From the NCBI GenBank assembly GCA_023653785.1, contig JAMKCH010044100.1, positions 50,888 through 114,887 of the forward strand: a stretch of DNA of 64,000 bases, given 5' to 3'. Shown piece by piece: positions 24,466 through 34,281 of the stretch (the stretch's first letter is position 1; the number at the start of each line of letters is the position of its first letter). The notes beneath the pieces were generated by a model. The model made no database searches, was not told the DNA's origin, and saw nothing but the letters and a program-made list of their open reading frames with translations. The DNA comes from Ophioderma brevispina. Lineage: Eukaryota > Echinodermata > Ophiuroidea > Amphilepidida > Ophiodermatidae. The position numbers and the translations under genes were made by a program.

Positions 24466-24672
24466 TATCATGATTACAGTGAGTTGAGCCAAGTGATTTT
24501 TTTTATTATATCATGATTACAGTGACTTGAGCCATAAAACAGGTGATATCATGATATAAAACAAATATTGACTGCCTATATTCGTGCAAATAGTAAAACT
24601 ATATGAAAATTTAAGTAAAATATATCAAATTTTGAATGTTCCATTCCACTTGGCCTCGCTTCGTGAAATGGA

Positions 24673-25184
24673 AAAGTCAAAATCTGGCCGAATGATATAT
24701 TTTTGCCATTACACTCTTAGGCATCCTATATTTGTGTAATAGCAGTTCAATAAAAGCAAACACTGTTCAAAAGTAAATAGAATATCGTGACAACAAGATA
24801 TTGTACTTCATTATGAAGACCATTGCTCAACATCGTCCCACAACCTTCATAGGAATGGTAGTGGGAATCTAGTTCAGGAAGATCGATGGAAATTTGGCTG
24901 GGATGAGTTTTGCGGAGCTTCATCAATGTTCGCAACTTTGGCACCTACAAGCAGCTGGTTCCTTTATATCCAAAGCGTAGGCGAGTTCTGGTAGAAGCAA
25001 TCCTCCCTGATCGCGACATTCAGTCAGCAACACTGACGTTGTTTGCAAAGGACCACTTTCTTGACAGCATTTACATACCTGAAAAATATAAAAGAGAGAG
25101 TCAAATTATCTGTGTATTTTATTGCACTCTAATTGGCATAGTCAATGGTTCCAATATCAGTGGCAAGATAGGGTACAATTTACA
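24673..25184 (+). CDS. unrecognised frame truncated by a hAT insertion
   Basis: On the plus strand a frame runs from about 24910 to 25377, crossing into the hAT-type MITE at 25185. Only the first 58 or so codons (starting MRSFINVRNFGTYKQ, with a KRRR patch) look like native sequence. The minus strand is also open here (24747-24944) and has a strong pyrimidine tract and AG (complement of 25083-25105), so the coding strand is undecided. No family recognised. Confidence 0.2.
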
Positions 25185-25537
25185 TAGGCGTAATCCCGGG
25201 GGGATGGGTGGGGTCTATCCCCCCCAATATTTTGATGAGGGGGGATGGTCAATACGATCATCCCCCCCCCCAATGTTGATGCCCATTCATGTGTTTTTGA
25301 CCCAAAATAACCTCATATTTTACCATAATAGTTTAAAAATGGTAAATTTCGCGCGCTTCGCGCGCATTTTGATCTAATTACAATTATATTGAATGATTTT
25401 AGCTTCTAAATGGCAAAATTTTTAGCGCGCTTTGCGCGCACATGTACTAATATGGATCTTTTAAGCAAAACCCATTTCATTCATAAATTTTCATCAACCC
25501 CATCCCCCCCAATGTCAAAAAGAAATTTACGCCACTG
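25185..25537. mobile_element. hAT-type MITE, about 350 bp
   Basis: The left end reads CATAGGCGTAATCCCGGGGG and the right end is the complement of CAGTGGCGTAAATTTC. C/G runs lie near both ends. The right flank GGTACAAA (25538-25545) resembles GGTACAAT a few bases outside the left end, a probable 8-bp duplication. The element is inserted in or next to the 3' part of the Gypsy relic. The interior GCGCGCTTCGCGCGC is palindromic. Confidence 0.6.
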
Positions 25538-25689
25538 GGTACAAATCAGTGTGTCATTTGCTTTATAAATCGTTTATATGATCTAGGAATATCGGAGTGT
25601 TATCGTCTTTCTCTACAATAGAAAGCAAAGCAACAATAATAATGCGGGAAGATTGAGGTAAAAACATGACCTAACCTCAAAATAGAAAC

Positions 25690-26300
25690 AATGCCTTATA
25701 TACTAGGAAACATCGCTAATGGCACCTTACTAGGGTGAAAAACGTTGTTAGATTTTTCACTACTGTGCCCTAATATTTCTCAGGGTTATAGCGTCAGGGA
25801 ATATTGTGGAAGCACACATGATGGTCAGTAAATACTGAATTTCCTGACTTGGTCTTTGGAAGTTGTCCAACGCAATCTATTAAACCCTACTAAATGGCTA
25901 ATCAAATGCGGGTATTGGTTGCAAGGGAGAAGCAGGAATTTTCTGGTTGGGCTTCCCCACTATTTGGCTGCGTGACAGTCTTACAATACTCAGACACGTC
26001 TTTTCTGAGTGTAGGCTACCAAAAATGACTCCAAATTCTATCATGTGCTTTTTCTCACCTAAGTGTCCTGCCATGCGACCATTCTGGGCTATGCCAATTA
26101 CTTCCCTATGGTATACATTTGACACCGACAATTTGATGCACACCTTCTATTCTTCATCTACAATGTGTACCAGGTGGCCACCATTTTCTTATGAGGACAC
26201 CATTTGCTTATGTTTATCATACAGGAATTTGTTCGCTTCCTGTTGGGTCAATACCCTTTCACTAAATGTTTTCTTGTTCAATTACCAGCAGCTTGTCAAG
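25690..26300 (-). pseudogene. Gypsy integrase fragment (zinc-binding and core start)
   Basis: Minus-strand frames give a VYHREVIGIAQNGRMAGHLG block (26125-26065), the H-containing end of the HHCC zinc-binding domain. The linker VVGKPNQKIPASPLQPIPAF follows with one substitution (25965-25900); it is highly characteristic of Gmr1-like vertebrate and invertebrate elements. In another frame DCVGQLPKTKSGN (about 25870-25830), the start of the catalytic core with its first Asp, precedes KNLTTFFTLV (about 25750). The rest of the core is not readable. At least two frameshifts. Intact, the enzyme inserts the cDNA into chromosomal DNA. Confidence 0.85.
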
Positions 26301-26301
26301 T

Positions 26302-26720
26302 TTAATGGGTCTTTGTTACAGTCTCTTTCTCACGCTCAAAGGCTGGATTTTCATTGTTTACCAGGTTGTCACTTTGTTTGTGCTCAGGTGATGGATTTTC
26401 ACTACTATCGGATTTGTTTCTCCTGAAGAGGGGCAAATAACCTCCAAATTCCTCTAACTTTGAGACTGGAAACGTATCCTCTAAATTTGGAACCAAGTCA
26501 TCCTCGTTACTCTTCCAATGACAATTTTGCCTCATCACCTGCTCACTATTTTCCTGTGAGACTTCTGGTCATTTTCCTAGTTACTGCACGTGCTGGGAAA
26601 ATTTATATTTCCTCAGCAAATTTGTCTACTGTAGGGCAACTGGAAAACTATGAGATCTGGGAGTACTTTCCCCCTGCTAAATCATTCCTAACAACGTGGA
26701 TACCCTTTAAAACAATAACA
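26302..26720 (-). pseudogene. Gypsy pol spacer after protease
   Basis: Minus strand. 26720-26560 reads GIHVVRNDLAGGKY, a GNDLAGGKV-type protease end, then CPTVDKFAEEI and FPARAVTRKMTRSL, the spacer conserved in Gmr1-like polyproteins. 26538-26302 continues as an open frame of 78 codons, acidic and Ser/Asn-rich, ending before the integrase zinc-binding region. This continuity from protease to integrase argues for native order over an accidental join. Confidence 0.7.
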
Positions 26721-26721
26721 G

Positions 26722-27130
26722 CACATTTTTAAGAGCGCCACCAATTTTCCAACATTTTTAGATTTTTGCACAGTTGCATTGGTAACTGGCTAGTAAACTA
26801 TACCTGTGAATATGAAATAGCCGGAAAATAGCGCCATGTACGATCTCTGCTTATCCATTAGTTGTTCCGTTGGTTCGAGAAGCCAAGTTTAAAGGTCATT
26901 TTCGTGAGGTGGCACTATTTTCACAATGGACTGACATAAATTTGGTGTTTCCAGTTCCGCCGTTAAATTACAACGCGGGATCCCGATTCTAATTACACAA
27001 TCATTTCTTATATGAAAAATACGCAATTTTGAGCATTACCATTCGCAGGTATAGTTTACTACACAATTACCAACACAACTGTGCAAAAATCTAAAATTTT
27101 GAAAAAATGGGGCGCTCTTCAAAAAATGTG
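26722..27130. mobile_element. foldback MITE inside the Gypsy protease region
   Basis: Arms of about 95 bases: CACATTTTTAAGAGCGCCAC on the left mirrors GGGGCGCTCTTCAAAAAATG on the right. Both sides share TTAGATTTTTGCACAG, then GTTGCATTGGTAACTGG/CAATTACCAACACAAC and GTAAACTATACCTG. Gypsy protease sequence continues on both sides, so this is an insertion. A shorter relative is at 52076-52218. Confidence 0.75.
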
Positions 27131-27134
27131 TTGT

Positions 27135-27480
27135 CATTACTTTATCTGGGATTTCATGCCAAACACCAATTGTGACAGTTCCAGAAACCAAGTTTGATTT
27201 AAAATACAATCTGTACCTATCCCTGAATCAATGCACAAGTTCATGTGGAACTTTCATTATCAAATGGAAGTGCGTCTTTCAATATCATAGATTGTACACA
27301 GCACGTGTCCAGCATAATTATACGGGCTTTGGATCTACACTATCACTTGCAAGTCAAACAAATCCCTCCAATACAAAAGACTTAAAGTCATCCCTTACTT
27401 TTTCCTGTGACAATTTCCTTTTGTTGGATATCTTGTTCTTCAGCAGAAGAATTAACTTTTGACCTCAAAGTAAGTGCACA
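27135..27480 (-). pseudogene. Gypsy aspartic protease, decayed
   Basis: Minus strand from about 27430 reads DDFKSFVLEGFV, ASDSVDPKPV, then WTRAVYNL where family members have the catalytic DTGA motif (about 27317-27291), then NLVSGTVTIGVWHEIPDK (about 27200-27140). The active-site Asp-Thr-Gly is lost. Order and spacing match the protease of Gmr1-like elements. Stops interrupt it twice. Confidence 0.7.
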
Positions 27481-28760
27481 ATCTATTGGCTTCGGCTCAC
27501 TTTTGGCCGTGACTTTGTATGCAATTGCTTTTTACAGTGATTGCATGTGAACTGTGATTTTGATCCCGTCCCATTTTCTTTGCTCCACTTTTCTTGAGAA
27601 CCTGACTAGGACTTCCCCTCCTGTGTGCTACCATGAGACGCTATGTTAGAACCCGATTTCTTGTTGTTATTGTTGTACTTGGATAGGCATAATCATCTGT
27701 CTTTGTGGCTGCTTCCTGCATACTATCCATTTTGTTTTCATCCAGATGTGTTTTGATATCTGGATGTAGACATCATTTGAACTCTTCCACTAACTCCCTA
27801 ATTATAAGTTGACCAACATTTTGCCGACTTCTTTCGAGAGATGCCAGCGATCAAACATTTGCTCCTTTACACGGGCAAATTCTACACGGGTCTGGTCGTC
27901 TTGTTTTCGGCAAGACCTGAATTTTTGTCTATTTGCCTCTGGCACCAATTCATATGCTTTGAGCACTACGTGGTTAATATCATTATAATCACTACATCTG
28001 GCCTAATGACATAGCCGAATATATTTCTCGGGCTTTACCAATGAACACTGACTGTAGCAACAAGGTCCAAGATTCCTTGTACCATTTCAAGCTATTGGCA
28101 ATATTTTCAAAGTGTAAGAAGTACTTGTCTACTTCTTTGTCTTGAAATTTTGGAAACAGACGTATATTTTTCGCCGCATCAAAACCAGAGTGCTTGGAAA
28201 AGTCTGACGAGCTAGCCTGTTGTTTCAATTTTTCTAACTCCAGTCGAGCTTCAAGCTCCTTCTTTTTCATATCCATTTGCATTTGCAATTCCATCTCTTT
28301 TTGTTGCATTTTTATTTGCCTTTGCATTTTTACCTTTTCCAATTCATTTGCCTTTGCATTTTTACCTTTTCCAATTCAATTGCCTTTTCTTTTTGTTTCT
28401 CTTCAATTTACATTTTCATATGTTGCATTTCTTTTTCTTTTCCATTTCTGTCTGTTTTTGTTTTATCTCTCATTTTTTCAATATTGTATTTATAATTCCT
28501 TTTGAATCTCAAGTTCTTTCAATTTGAATTCTTCACTTTCACCTTGTTCCTGATCTGCTTGAATTCTTTCGAAATAGGATTCATCCCAATCATATTCCTG
28601 GACTCCAGTTTTAATTAGGTTATTTTATCACCTGTTTTCTCTTAGCATGTTTAGTTTCAAATCCAAAATGATTGGACCATTTCATGAAATCGGACTTTTT
28701 CAGCTCATCAAACTTCTCCCAAGTTATGTGCTCCATAAACTCGTCTGGCTTAAACGTCAT
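27480..28760 (-). pseudogene. Gypsy gag, frameshifted
   Basis: The minus-strand start is ATG 28760-28758, giving MTFKPDEFMEHITWEKFDEL and a basic KHAKRKQVIK. A Glu/Lys/Met-rich coiled-coil-like region follows (28550-28200), then the gag core in 28342-27992 with FDAAKNIRLFPKFQ, KEVDKYFLHFENIANSLKW and SVFIGKAREIYSA. Beyond a stop the frame resumes as VLKAYELVPEANRQKF and EFARVKEQMFDRW (27960-27800). One CCHC-like knuckle, CNHCKKQLHTKSR with the last Cys lost, is at about 27555-27505. A 32-bp tandem duplication at 28314-28377 shifts frame. Gag builds the capsid particle. Confidence 0.85.
28314..28377. repeat. 32-bp tandem duplication in gag
   Basis: Two perfect copies of a 32-base unit (start ATTTGCCTTTGCATTTTTAC) at 28314-28345 and 28346-28377, with the start of a third. 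Because 32 is not a multiple of three, the copy changes the gag reading frame. Confidence 0.9.
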
Positions 28761-28897
28761 TGTAACTATACTCTACATGTACAACACAATATTAATTAAC
28801 TTCACATAACATTTTATATGCCAGAATGTATACAATATTATCACCAGAATTTCAATGAGTACATTCTGAACAATGCGGCTCAAATGTAGCTCGATTC

Positions 28898-28920
28898 AAT
28901 TCCCCGATGATGAGCCCCCA
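28898..28920 (-). other. tRNA-Pro-like primer-binding site
   Basis: The minus strand reads TTGGGGGCTCATCATCGGGG, very close to the tRNA-Pro primer-binding site used by several LTR elements (TGGGGGCTCGTCCGGGAT). It lies 138 bases upstream of the gag ATG, a normal leader position. It implies an LTR 3' end just beyond 28921. Confidence 0.6.
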
Positions 28921-28921
28921 A

Positions 28922-30540
28922 TTTTGGTTTTTCAATTTCTGTCAATTTCTGAATTTTATGTAATAACACTGATTTATTATGAATATTATCAAATTGATTG
29001 GTTCAAGAATTTGGAATGCCCAAATCACATTACAATGCCAATCACAATACACAGACATATTGTTAAATACTATAAACCTTACAAACAAGCAATGTCCACT
29101 CTAATGTGATTAAAGCTCATAATGAAAGTAGCGTTTGCAGTTCAACGATGATACATGTAAGTCCTAACAGCGAAGACTCCAAAATGACAGCGTGCAATAT
29201 ATCCACGTTATAATTCCATGAAAATCTTCAGAAATTAAGTTCCTTTTTCGGAGCATATAACTCTGTTCAAAAGTTTAAGACAACGGGGTTACCCCTCGAC
29301 GACACTAATATTCCGCAGTACAATAACCCAAGTGTTACCACCTAAAGCAGGTCGTTCGCAAATGTCCACTTTTAGGACCACAAACTGGAATCATTTTTTA
29401 TTAAAAAAACGAAGCTCTTTTGGCTTGAAAGATGACAGCTTGCACTTACAGCTCCTGTGGTATCTGTAATATCAATTGCTCCTGCCACTATGTACTGCAC
29501 AGATCTTCCATTTCTGCAGATCAGAATTTAATCTAACAATTGGCAAAGTTCTCTATTATCTGTATTTTTTTGTTGTTCAGCTTGTTTCCATAATCTAACA
29601 AGTGCGGTCACCGCCCGTGAGGATTCGTTGCACGTACTGTTTTGTGGGTTTGTTGGTTGGCGGGTAACGCAGACTGTGACATAAAATTAACCATGTAACC
29701 GTGATCCGTGAGGAGTGAGGAGTGAATGAGTAGGGGCCGTTCTTTTGACCAAGTATGAACTTAATCGGTCAATGCATATGCGAGAAATGCTAAATTGATA
29801 ACCTTAGTTTACACCCACAGCACACAGCATACAGCATATAGCAAATAAAAATATTTTTTTCCATCACAAACTTATGATACTATTTAACTATAAACTATTT
29901 GAACGTTGACCTGCGTTTTTTACCATTTCTTTTTCTTAAAGCTCTCATATGCAAAACACGATTTTTCAAAACGTCTGATACAGACTTCAAATTTGGACCA
30001 GATGTTGCTGTACCATTGCTCTTGTGACTGAACTACAATGGATGGATTATGCCGGCAAAACTTTCGGCAAAATATATACAAAACAAACTCTGGGTTACCC
30101 CTCACCAGTTTGATATGAACATAGTTCTAATTTATTCACAAGATTTTTGCCATACTAGTAATTTCCCATTCGTTTGTCATAGGAACCGGTCCCATGATTA
30201 TTTTTTTTAATTTGTTTCAAATTGTGACAGTAAATGTAGCAAGACTAAAGAATTGGAATAACATTTTAGATTTTATTATATGCAAAACTTATCGGTTTTA
30301 TTTTTTGCTGCCCCCCCCCCCCCGAATTCAGTATTATGAAGGTTTTCACTGACAAGATGATAAATCGATTTACTATCGATTACCGTTTGTAAACTTTAAT
30401 CTACAAAATTCATTATAAGACTTTACAAATCTGTTATAGAATTGTGTAAAAGACTAGAAATCGTCGTGTTGAATTAATTTGTTAGTGTTAGCAAAAGTCA
30501 CGATAGAAAAAGAATTCTACCTAGAAACAAAGAATTAGTT
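28922..30540. other. no gene; may include the decayed Gypsy 5' LTR
   Basis: The 5' LTR should begin here on the minus strand, but no second LTR exists in the window to define it. 29600-29740 is more GC-rich. 30311-30324 is a poly-C run. Open frames are short and unrecognised. Confidence 0.4.
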
Positions 30541-31370
30541 GTCCCTATAAAATGTGAAAATTCTGATTTTCGCACTAAAGCTTTCTATCAACAATATCCC
30601 CATATGAAAGGATTAAGCTGAGAATTTTTTTCTTTGGTACAAAAATTGTGAAATTTCTAATTTCCTATAGGAGTAAATACGAAATTCAGCCTGTTTTTTA
30701 TAATGAAATTAAGCAAATCAAAATCGGCCTATGTTTTCACTTTCAAGGCATTTCTGTAGCAAAATACAAGGTAAGAAATCAATTGGGGGGTCTTATCTGT
30801 ATGAAATCACTACATATGACACAATACATGGATGCTCCAAAATCTCTCGTTGCACCTTTGAATTCCTCGAAAACCTGCATTTGGGGTGTTTAGCGCGATT
30901 TTAAGCTAAGCGAACGTTTATACATGTATGTGGGATAAACGTATTGCTTAAGTAAACGCAATTCCAGGAAGGAGTTTAAAGTTAAACGTAGAAGGAAGGA
31001 AGGAGTTTAAAGTTAAACGTAATTTTAACTTACGGTAGGTACGGGGCTAGTTTAAGAAGTGTTTTAGTGTGTGTTTTCGTCAAGCGTACGGCTCATTGCA
31101 CTGTCCAGTTGACAACAGCAATGGTGCATATTCGCCCAGTTCGTGTATCCCTTAAACGCTACGGAAAGCCATGCTACACTTTGTGCGCTCAACCATTAAA
31201 ACACAATAGGGCCTTTTATACACTCACATTAGCGTCTTTAAATAAAGTTTCCGTTTAAGTAAGCAAATGGTTAAAAATATTTAACGCGTTTTGCTTAAAC
31301 CCAATTTTAAATGACGGCAATTTTAAGCTAAAATTGCGTTTAGCTAAAACAAGTTTCTGGAATACGGGCC
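30541..31370. repeat. composite repeat copy 1 (units A and B)
   Basis: Unit A (30541-30884) recurs at about 31440-31670. Its first part recurs inverted at 37080-37253. Unit B (30885-31370) is a MITE-like element ending TTCTGGAATACGGGCC; its mate at 31778 begins GGCCCGTATTCCA. Unit B here lacks that left end and carries a short direct duplication (GGAAGGAGTTTAAAG at 30968 and 30999). It retains the empty site GGGGCTAGTTTAAG at about 31043. Confidence 0.8.
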
Positions 31371-32590
31371 TATCTGTTTTACGTCCATTCCAATGGGATT
31401 TACACAGTTAACATTCCACTGTCGGATGAGTGATTTCCAACACATTGAATTTCTAATTTTCTATTGGAGTAAATACGAAATTCAGCCTATGTTTTATATT
31501 GAAATTAAGCAAATCAAAATCGACTTTTGTTTTCACTTTCAAGGCATTTCTGTAGCAAAATGCAAGGGTAAGAAATCAATTGGGCGTCTTATCTTTATGA
31601 AATCACTACATGGATGCTCCAAAATCTCTCGTTGCACCTTTAAATTCCTCAAAAACCTGCATTCGGGGTATTCCATCTTTATGGGGCACATTATATAATT
31701 ATAATTATATAATCACTAGAAATCCCATAACAATCTGCCTACGCAAGCCAGCGATATGACGGAGTTTTAAAAGCAAAGGCCCGTATTCCAAAAAGGTGTT
31801 TAGCGCGATTTTAAGCTAAGCGAACGTTTATACATGTATGTGGGATAAACGTATTGCTTAAGTAAACGCAATTCCAGGAAGGTGTTTAAAGTTAAACGTA
31901 ATTTTAACTTACGGTAGGTAGGGGGCTATAGTAGATTCAACCCATCGTGTCACCGGAGGAAGTTTTGGACAGCGTCGATTAGTTGGGAGAGGAGGCAGAA
32001 TATGGGGCCCGATTCACCTGTTTCATGAACGAACTGAGATAATCTGGCTTTTCATGTTAACATAGAGAATGCAAAGAATTTTGTGTTCCTATTTCCAAAA
32101 GCATGCATGGGCGCTCAAAATCCAGGAACATTCAACGCTCCTGTTACATTGAATAACATTGAAGCAAATGCGATTATAGTCAGAATGTATTGAGAGTTAT
32201 TGCAACAATAAATGCGTTTACGTTGATTTGAATGATTTCAATGAAGCACATAATTGATTTTTCTCTGCTATCGGACTACATGTTTCCATAGTTTTAGCGT
32301 GTAATTTTAATTTCCATCCACTGCCCATCCCCTCATACAATACCAATACCTTCGGAAAAGTACTAGAGGTGACACGATGGGCTGGATCTACTATAGTTTA
32401 AGAAGTGTTTTAGTGTGTGTTTTCGTCAAGCGTACGGCTCATTGCACTGTCCAGTTGACAACAGCAATGGTGCATACTCGCCCAGTTCGTGTAGCACCTT
32501 AAACGCTACGGAAAGCCATGATACACTCTGTGCGCTCGACCATTAAAATACCTTTTATACTCTCACATTAGCGTCTTTAAATAAAGTTTA
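31371..32590. repeat. composite repeat copy 2 (units A' and B')
   Basis: A' (31440-31670) matches unit A at a distance of about 796 bases. B' (31778-31926 plus 32396-32590) matches unit B at about 910 bases, is interrupted by the MITE at 31929-32393, and stops after AATAAAGTTT, lacking the right end. The A-B-A'-B' order indicates tandem duplication of a composite. An AT palindrome (ATTATATAATTATAATTATA) is at 31690-31712. Confidence 0.8.
31929..32393. mobile_element. TA-flanked MITE, 465 bp, proven by empty site
   Basis: Ends TAGTAGATTCAACCCATCGTG and its complement CACGATGGGCTGGATCTACTA, with TA at 31927-31928 and 32394-32395. The duplicated unit at about 31043 has the uninterrupted sequence GGGGCTAGTTTAAG, so exactly one TA was duplicated. 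A second copy is at 34282-34743. Non-coding, probably Tc1/mariner-mobilised. Confidence 0.9.
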
Positions 32591-32639
32591 GTGCGCATGC
32601 AAGTGCGTAGCTGCCAAGTATCTAATGTGAAGCACCCTA

Positions 32640-33011
32640 TGTCAGGTGGTACCCGCCTTCTTAAGCAAAGTCCAGTCCCTTGAAACAGTCTCTAACGACC
32701 TTAAGAGAGTTGCCTTGTGGAAAGAAAGACTTGCTTTCAACCAAGTAACATCTATTGGTACTGAACCTGGTGAGCATCTTCCTCCTGGAGCTGACTCTTC
32801 ATGGCCTGAATGGCGATGTCTCAACAGATTGAGAACCCGAATCGGCCGATCTGAGGTTTACTTGCAGAGGTGAGGCTACCTGGAAGCAGATCAGGACACT
32901 ACCTGTGGTTGTGGAACAGTACCACAGACAATGGAACATCTCTTGGTCTGCCCACTGTTGGAGCAACAATGCACAGACAAGGACCTTGCGGAATTCAGTG
33001 AAGTAGCCTGA
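32640..33011 (+). pseudogene. non-LTR retrotransposon ORF2 C-terminus
   Basis: The plus-strand frame reads WRCLNRLRTRIGRSEVYLQR, then a TGA where Trp is expected, then GYLEAD, CGCGTVPQTMEHLLVCPLL and a stop at 33009-33011. The CxCG...TMEHLLxCP zinc-finger-like end following NRLRTGxGR is characteristic of the tail of RT proteins in jockey/RTE-type non-LTR elements. The fragment is 5' truncated, normal for LINE insertions. AT-rich DNA follows. Confidence 0.8.
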
Positions 33012-33218
33012 CATTGTACCCATCTCTGGCTAGATCTTTTTGTTTGGAATATGCATTGTCAGCTTAAAAGTTATTATTGTTTAATATTATGTAATATTTT
33101 TGTTCAGAAACAACACCGCATTAATTTAGTAGCATATTGCATTCAGGTTCTGAGGTTATCGTTTAGTCAATGAATACGATTGACTGATAATCACTAACTA
33201 TGTTAATACCATTGGAAT
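33012..33218. other. no gene; includes one TSD copy
   Basis: AT-rich DNA following the retrotransposon tail. ATTGGAAT at 33211-33218 is the left target duplication of the next element. Confidence 0.5.
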
Positions 33219-33406
33219 CAGGGGCGGCGCTAGGGGGTGGCAAGGGGCGCCCCCCCCCCCCCGGGTTTCAAAATTCAGGAAAAATAGGGGGTTGAGCAAT
33301 AAATTGTGTAAAAATTAGGGTTTTTACCTATATGATGTAACCGTGTAATGTTTCGCCCTCCTATGTTAATCGCCCCTCCTATGATTATACCCTGGCGCCG
33401 CCCCTG
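33219..33406. mobile_element. hAT MITE, 188 bp, perfect 8-bp TSD
   Basis: CAGGGGCGGCGCTAGGG at the left end pairs with its complement at the right end with one mismatch. ATTGGAAT flanks both sides (33211-33218, 33407-33414). Length, CAGGG ends and 8-bp duplication identify a hAT-type MITE. It is probably a fairly recent insertion because the duplication is intact. Confidence 0.9.
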
Positions 33407-33414
33407 ATTGGAAT

Positions 33415-34281
33415 GGGTGAAAACATTGTTTTTATCTTTGGGTTGAGTAGGCAGATTAGCATGAAATATACACATGAACTGATGAAGAACAAATGCCCAG
33501 GTTGCAGGCTTTTTGAGGAATTGAAGTTATGTCTTTGCATAACTTTTTGGGACATATAATGACCATCACGATGGATGATTCCTGGATCACGTGAATTTAG
33601 AAGCTTTCCTCATTTCTTGAGCTATTCTCAATGATAACAAATGCTAGTAATCGGTAAAATCCTGTGTTCGGAGTTTACAGAAGGCGGTGTTATTGGAATA
33701 TTGGAAGTAAAATAATAACAACATGATGTGGATATGCGAATAAGGACGCGATAGGAAACAGTCTAAAATGTGGTGAACTTGCTTTCTTCAGACAAGGAAG
33801 TGTGAACAAGTAAACGGCTCTGGCCATCCTCATAAAACATGAAAAATGACCGTGTCCTCACTATTATTGCTAAACATGATAGATTTGCTCCTGCCAAGAG
33901 ATACAAACAATTATGGCAAAATGCAATCATAACTCAAAATTTCATTATCAACAAATTTATTTTAATTATTTTTCCAGTCTATGTTTGAATTCGACACTAT
34001 CAATAGCCTGAGTACCATCCAGCAAAAGGTCGTCTTATGTAATCTGTTTAAATTGAGGAATAGCAACGTATTCAATAGGTCATATTAACCGGGATATCTG
34101 CATGGCGTATATAATGCCACTATCCAAAGAGACCATTTTACAGGCTTCGTCTCAAAGTCCGTGGGAGTTACAGCTGCAGTGGGAAAGAATAGTTTCCTTA
34201 AAGTTCATAGTGTGGCCTATATTTGGTGGGGTATAATAGCATGCGCATGTTGTTCTTCTGTTGAAAGTTTCAAAACAGTTA
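33415..34281. other. no gene seen
   Basis: No recognisable gene or element in this AT-rich stretch. Confidence 0.45.

Larger units (their letters stand above)
22246..24672. repeat. outer inverted repeat enclosing two nested elements
   Basis: TTCGAGGCGAAGCCGAGTG and TATTGCACGAATATAGACAC in 22246-22345 are mirrored in 24560-24672 (CTATATTCGTGCAAATAG, CACTTGGCCTCGCTTCG). The arms are about 100 bases. They directly flank the TA-flanked element at 22344-24465, so that element appears to have landed in the loop of an older palindrome. A 43-bp direct repeat (TATCATGATTACAGTG at 24466 and 24509) lies just inside the right arm. Confidence 0.65.
25540..28921 (-). mobile_element. Ty3/Gypsy LTR retrotransposon relic, Gmr1-like gene order
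   Basis: In minus-strand order the relic has a tRNA-Pro-like primer-binding site (28898-28920), a gag start at 28760, gag to about 27480, a CCHC knuckle, a decayed protease, then an integrase zinc-binding and linker region down to about 25700. Protease and integrase are separated by only about 1 kb once the insertion at 26722-27130 is removed, with no reverse transcriptase between. Integrase ahead of RT is the defining order of the Gmr1 clade. An internal deletion of RT/RNase H would look the same. No LTR boundary could be fixed. Many stops and frameshifts. Confidence 0.8.

Noticed and set aside
25947..26426. 159-codon plus-strand open frame
   Set aside because: Antisense shadow of the minus-strand Gypsy integrase region, whose motifs are unmistakable.
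28194..28505. Phe/Cys-rich plus-strand frame resembling a membrane protein
   Set aside because: Antisense of the Lys/Glu-rich gag coiled-coil region; AAA/GAA codons read in reverse give Phe and Leu.
30885..32590. CRISPR-like array
   Set aside because: Repeat units are hundreds of bases long, few, and explained by duplication of mobile elements; the genome is eukaryotic.
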